Part shown: positions 61,292 to 64,000 of the stretch, one piece after another
How positions within the stretch are numbered: the first letter of the stretch is position 1
How the letters are laid out: every line of letters starts with the position of its first letter
NCBI RefSeq assembly: GCF_002101595.1
Contig: NZ_LQOM01000048.1
Location: 1 to 64,000 of the forward strand
From: Mycobacterium celatum
Lineage (GTDB): Bacteria > Actinomycetota > Actinomycetes > Mycobacteriales > Mycobacteriaceae
DNA: 64,000 nt
Reading direction: 5' to 3'
The notes under the pieces: model-generated
The model's database searches: none
What the model was told of the DNA's origin: nothing
Seen by the model: the letters and a program-made list of their open reading frames with translations, nothing else
Position numbers and translations under genes: made by a program

Positions 61292-63325
61292 ATGACTTCG
61301 CGATTCGCATTGCGCTGGCGCAAAGTAGTACAGCCCGGCGACGACGCGGGCTTTGGAGGTGCGGTGAGACGGCAGCAACGACGATTCGGCACGGCGGTGC
61401 GGCGCGCGGCGCTCGGTGTGGTGGCCGTGGCGGCGGGCCTGGCCATGGTGCAGGCCCTGGTGCTGCCCACCGCAGCGGCGTCCCCGGAAAGCGACGCCGA
61501 CGACGCGATCACCGCGGCGTGGGAGGCCGCCGGCGGCGAGAACTCGGATCTCGGCGCTAAGCAGGGCGACGTCTACGCCGTCGGCGCCGGGTTCGCCCAG
61601 GATTTCGACCACGGCAAGATCTTTTTCACGCCCCAGACCGGTGCGCGGTCGATGTACGGCGCAGTGCTGGACAAATACGAGTCATTGGGCGGACCCGCGG
61701 GCAGCGACCTCGGCTTCCCGACCATCGACGAGGTACCGGGCCTGGCCGGACCAGACAGCAGGGTCAGCACGTTCTCGGCCAGCGACAAGCCGGTGATCTT
61801 CTGGACGCCCGAGCACGGCGCCTTTGTCGTACGCGGCGCGATCAACGCGGCCTGGGACAAACTGGGCAGCTCCGGTGGCGTGCTCGGCGTGCCGGTCGGC
61901 GACGAAACCTACAACGGCGAGGTCGCCACGCAGCCGTTCAGCGGCGGCCAGGTCTCCTGGAACCGGCTGATCAAGACGTTCACCACGACCCCGCCGGAGT
62001 TGGCGCAGCAGCTGGCGGACCTGCAGGTTCCGATCGATCCGACCGCCGCCATCAACATGGCCTGGCGCGCGGCCGGCGGGGCGTCCGGTCCGCTGGGCGC
62101 CAAACAGGGCGGGCAGTACCCGATCGGCGACGACGGGCTGGCCCAGAACTTCGCCGGCGGCAAGGTCTTTTTCAGCCCGGCCACCGGCGCCAATGCCGTC
62201 GAGAGCGACATCCTGGCCAAATACGAGTCGCTGGGCGGGCCGGCCGGCAGCGATTTGGGTTTCCCCACCGCCAACGAGGCCGACGGCGGCATCAAACCGG
62301 CCAGCCGAGTCTGCACCTTTTCGGCCACCGACAAGCCGGTGATCTTCTGGACCCCCGACCACGGCGCGTTCGTGGTACGCGGGGCAATGAAGGCGGCGTG
62401 GGACAAACTCGGCGGCGCCACCGGCAAGCTGGGCGCCCCGGTGGGCGATCAGACGGTGGACCGCGACGTGGTCAGCCAGAAGTTCACCGGCGGCAAGATC
62501 GCCTGGGACCGCGCGAAGAACACCTTCAGCACCGAGCCGGCCAACCTGGCGTCGTCACTGTCCGGCCTGCAGATCCCCGGACAGAACGCGCCGGCCGCTC
62601 CCGCACGGCCAGCCGGCACAGGCGCCGGGCATGCATGGCACTGGTGGTGGCTGTTGAGCATCATCCCGATGCTGCTGCTGATCGGGCTGGTCGCGCTGGC
62701 TCCGCGGGCATGGCGGCGGCGCCGCAAAGCCGCCGCCCCGCGCGTCGCGGCTTTCGAACCCGAACCCGAAACGGAGGCCGGCTATGACACCGCTCCGGAG
62801 CCGGATCGGCGCTGGGCGTCCGGCGCCGAGGGTGAGCCCGCAACGTCACCGTTCGCCCGCGCCTATCCGCAACCCGCGGAGCCCTCGCCGATGGCCGAGC
62901 CCAGCCGCCCGGACGGCGGCTGGATCCCTCGATCCGGCACGGATCCGGACGAAGGCTTGTTGACGGGCGAAACGCGCAGCGCCGCAGTGTCTTCCGAAGT
63001 CGGACAGGACGTGGAAGGGGAAGAAGAAGACCCCGACGCCGTGGACACCGCGCCCACGCGGATTCCCACCGAGAGTGAGCTCCGCTCCGGGCGCCACGCG
63101 GCCGCCGACGCGGACACCGAGGAGCCCGGCGAGCCTGCCAACCCGGCGATCCACCTGCCGCTGGACGACCCGGACGAGGCGCCGGAGGGTTACCCGGTCA
63201 AGGGCAATGCCAGCTTCGGCCTGTACTACACACCCGACAGTGCGCTCTACGACGATGCATTCGCCGAAATCTGGTTCGCCAGTGAGGAAATCGCGCAGGT
63301 CAACGGCTTCACCCGGGCCGAGTAG
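61292..63325 (+). CDS. LGFP-repeat cell-envelope protein (Rv2721c-like)
   Basis: A 677-residue surface protein. It has a basic N-terminus and a membrane/signal segment near 38-62 (ALGVVAVAAGLAMVQALVLP), then two homologous modules of about 190 residues. Each has LGAKQG, KYESLGGPAGSDLGFP and KPVIFWTPxHGAFVVRGA, and a third repeat in GVLGVPVGD or GKLGAPVGD. A second membrane helix lies at about 455-475 (WWLLSIIPMLLLIGLVALAP). A long acidic, proline-rich cytoplasmic tail follows. LGFP repeats are thought to contact the mycolyl-arabinogalactan wall. The ATG at 61292 is preferred over 61100. Confidence 0.92.
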   Translation: MTSRFALRWRKVVQPGDDAGFGGAVRRQQRRFGTAVRRAALGVVAVAAGLAMVQALVLPTAAASPESDADDAITAAWEAAGGENSDLGAKQGDVYAVGAGFAQDFDHGKIFFTPQTGARSMYGAVLDKYESLGGPAGSDLGFPTIDEVPGLAGPDSRVSTFSASDKPVIFWTPEHGAFVVRGAINAAWDKLGSSGGVLGVPVGDETYNGEVATQPFSGGQVSWNRLIKTFTTTPPELAQQLADLQVPIDPTAAINMAWRAAGGASGPLGAKQGGQYPIGDDGLAQNFAGGKVFFSPATGANAVESDILAKYESLGGPAGSDLGFPTANEADGGIKPASRVCTFSATDKPVIFWTPDHGAFVVRGAMKAAWDKLGGATGKLGAPVGDQTVDRDVVSQKFTGGKIAWDRAKNTFSTEPANLASSLSGLQIPGQNAPAAPARPAGTGAGHAWHWWWLLSIIPMLLLIGLVALAPRAWRRRRKAAAPRVAAFEPEPETEAGYDTAPEPDRRWASGAEGEPATSPFARAYPQPAEPSPMAEPSRPDGGWIPRSGTDPDEGLLTGETRSAAVSSEVGQDVEGEEEDPDAVDTAPTRIPTESELRSGRHAAADADTEEPGEPANPAIHLPLDDPDEAPEGYPVKGNASFGLYYTPDSALYDDAFAEIWFASEEIAQVNGFTRAE

Positions 63326-63330
63326 CCGGA

Positions 63331-64000
63331 TCAGATCTTGCGGATGACGGTGACGACCTTGCCGAGCACGGCGGCGTCGTTTCCGGGGATGGGATCGAAC
63401 GCCGGGTTGTGCGGCATCAGCCAGACCTGGCCGCCGGTGCGTTTGAACGTCTTGACGGTGGCCTCGCCGTCGATCATCGCCGCGACGATGTCGCCGTTGT
63501 CGGCGACGTTCTGCTGACGTACGACCACCCAGTCGCCGTCGCAGATCGCGGCGTCGACCATCGAGTCGCCGACCACCCGCAGCAGAAACAGCGCGCCCTC
63601 ACCGACCAGCTCGCGCGGCAGCGGAAAGACGTCCTCGACGGCCTCCTCGGCGAGGATCGGACCGCCGGCCGCGATGCGCCCCAGCACAGGCACAAAGGTG
63701 GGCTCCGGCAAGGCATCCGAGCCTGACACGTCGGTGACCACGGCGGGCCCGGCCGCTTCGTCGGCGCCGCGGACGTCGACCGCGCGCGGCCGGTTCGGGT
63801 CCCGCCGCAGATAGCCTTTGCGCTCCAGGGTGCGCAGCTGGTGCGCCACCGAGGACGTCGACGTCAGGCCCACCGCATCCCCGATCTCTCGGATGCTCGG
63901 CGGGTAGCCGCGGCTGGTGACCGACGCGCGGATGACATCCAGGATGGTGCGCTGCCGCTCGGTCAGCCCGGAATCCGTGGACCGCTCTCGACGACTGGTA
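63331..64000 (-). CDS. lexA: LexA repressor (5' end outside window)
   Basis: LexA represses SOS genes and cleaves itself when RecA is active. The visible 223 codons contain the winged HTH (LTERQRTILDVIRASVTSRG, YPPSIREIGDAVGLTSTSSV), the Ala-Gly cleavage site in GRIAAGGPIL, the catalytic serine in GDSMVDAAI and the lysine in TVKTFKR. The C-terminus ends TVIRKI. The start codon lies beyond position 64000. LexA boxes at recA and at the 13E12 gene in this window are probable targets. Confidence 0.97.
   Translation of the reverse strand, partial: TSRRERSTDSGLTERQRTILDVIRASVTSRGYPPSIREIGDAVGLTSTSSVAHQLRTLERKGYLRRDPNRPRAVDVRGADEAAGPAVVTDVSGSDALPEPTFVPVLGRIAAGGPILAEEAVEDVFPLPRELVGEGALFLLRVVGDSMVDAAICDGDWVVVRQQNVADNGDIVAAMIDGEATVKTFKRTGGQVWLMPHNPAFDPIPGNDAAVLGKVVTVIRKI

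Noticed and set aside
61500..62560. Repeated DNA blocks that could be taken for a tandem DNA repeat or CRISPR
   Set aside because: They are the coding sequence of the two LGFP modules, diverged at the third codon positions; there are no regular spacers.

Overview
The window is chromosomal DNA of a slow-growing-type Mycobacterium. The evidence is the high GC content, the frequent GTG starts, the PE/PPE proteins, an intein in recA at the position known from M. tuberculosis, a clgR-pspA-pspM locus, both thyA and thyX, and a gene order that matches the M. tuberculosis Rv2774c-Rv2720 interval in the opposite orientation. I cannot name the species from the sequence alone.

Layout. 0-1.6 kb: a 13E12/DUF222 gene cut by the left edge, with a LexA box over its start, and a UPF0158 gene broken by an in-frame stop. 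1.6-3.3 kb: dapB and two small conserved genes. 3.3-10.1 kb: a tightly packed set of acyl-CoA ligase, single-chain biotin-dependent acyl-CoA carboxylase, two SDRs and a DUF3237 protein. 10.1-11.9 kb: F420-type oxidoreductase and dienelactone hydrolase on the minus strand. 11.9-14.0 kb: thyA, dfrA and a DivIVA-like coiled coil. 14.0-16.1 kb: an accessory patch with a YcaQ remnant, a foreign-looking JmjC/cupin gene and a broken dipeptidase. 16.2-19.6 kb: thyX, dapA, rnj. 19.7-21.7 kb: methyltransferase, SDR and monooxygenase. 22.0-24.0 kb: a group II intron placed just before the ftsK start codon. 24-33.8 kb: ftsK, an MFS sugar porter, argA, pgsA3, the clgR-pspA-pspM envelope-stress locus, ephG, a glycosyltransferase and a DUF3046 protein. 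33.9-36.3 kb: two PE genes and a PPE gene. 36.3-40.1 kb: a ClpC-N-like protein, recA with its intein, recX. 40.1-41.1 kb: scars of an AraC/DUF4345 pair and an orphan VapB. 41.1-44.2 kb: a glutamate-type ABC transporter. 44.2-54.6 kb: miaB, a membrane protein, a DUF349 protein, three tandem DMT permeases, an LigB-like protein, miaA, dapF, hflX. 54.7-64 kb: a DUF5994 protein, a tiny basic protein, a DEAD-box helicase, a broken O-methyltransferase, fadE20 with an operator, a TerC protein, an LGFP-repeat protein, and lexA cut by the right edge.

How the genes work together. DapB, DapA and DapF belong to the diaminopimelate/lysine pathway. ThyA, ThyX and DfrA make thymidylate and recycle folate. 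RecA, RecX and LexA form the SOS circuit, with LexA-type boxes visible at recA and at the 13E12 gene. ClgR, PspA and PspM form an envelope-stress module with a SigE-like promoter. MiaA and MiaB make the ms2i6A37 tRNA modification.

The main points for a second look are the intron in front of ftsK, the PE protein carrying a PPE-type C-terminus, the single-chain carboxylase operon, the recA intein, the micro-ORF joining two SDR genes, a possible ATC start in one DMT gene, and an unusually high count of damaged genes (UPF0158, YcaQ, dipeptidase, AraC, DUF4345, O-methyltransferase).
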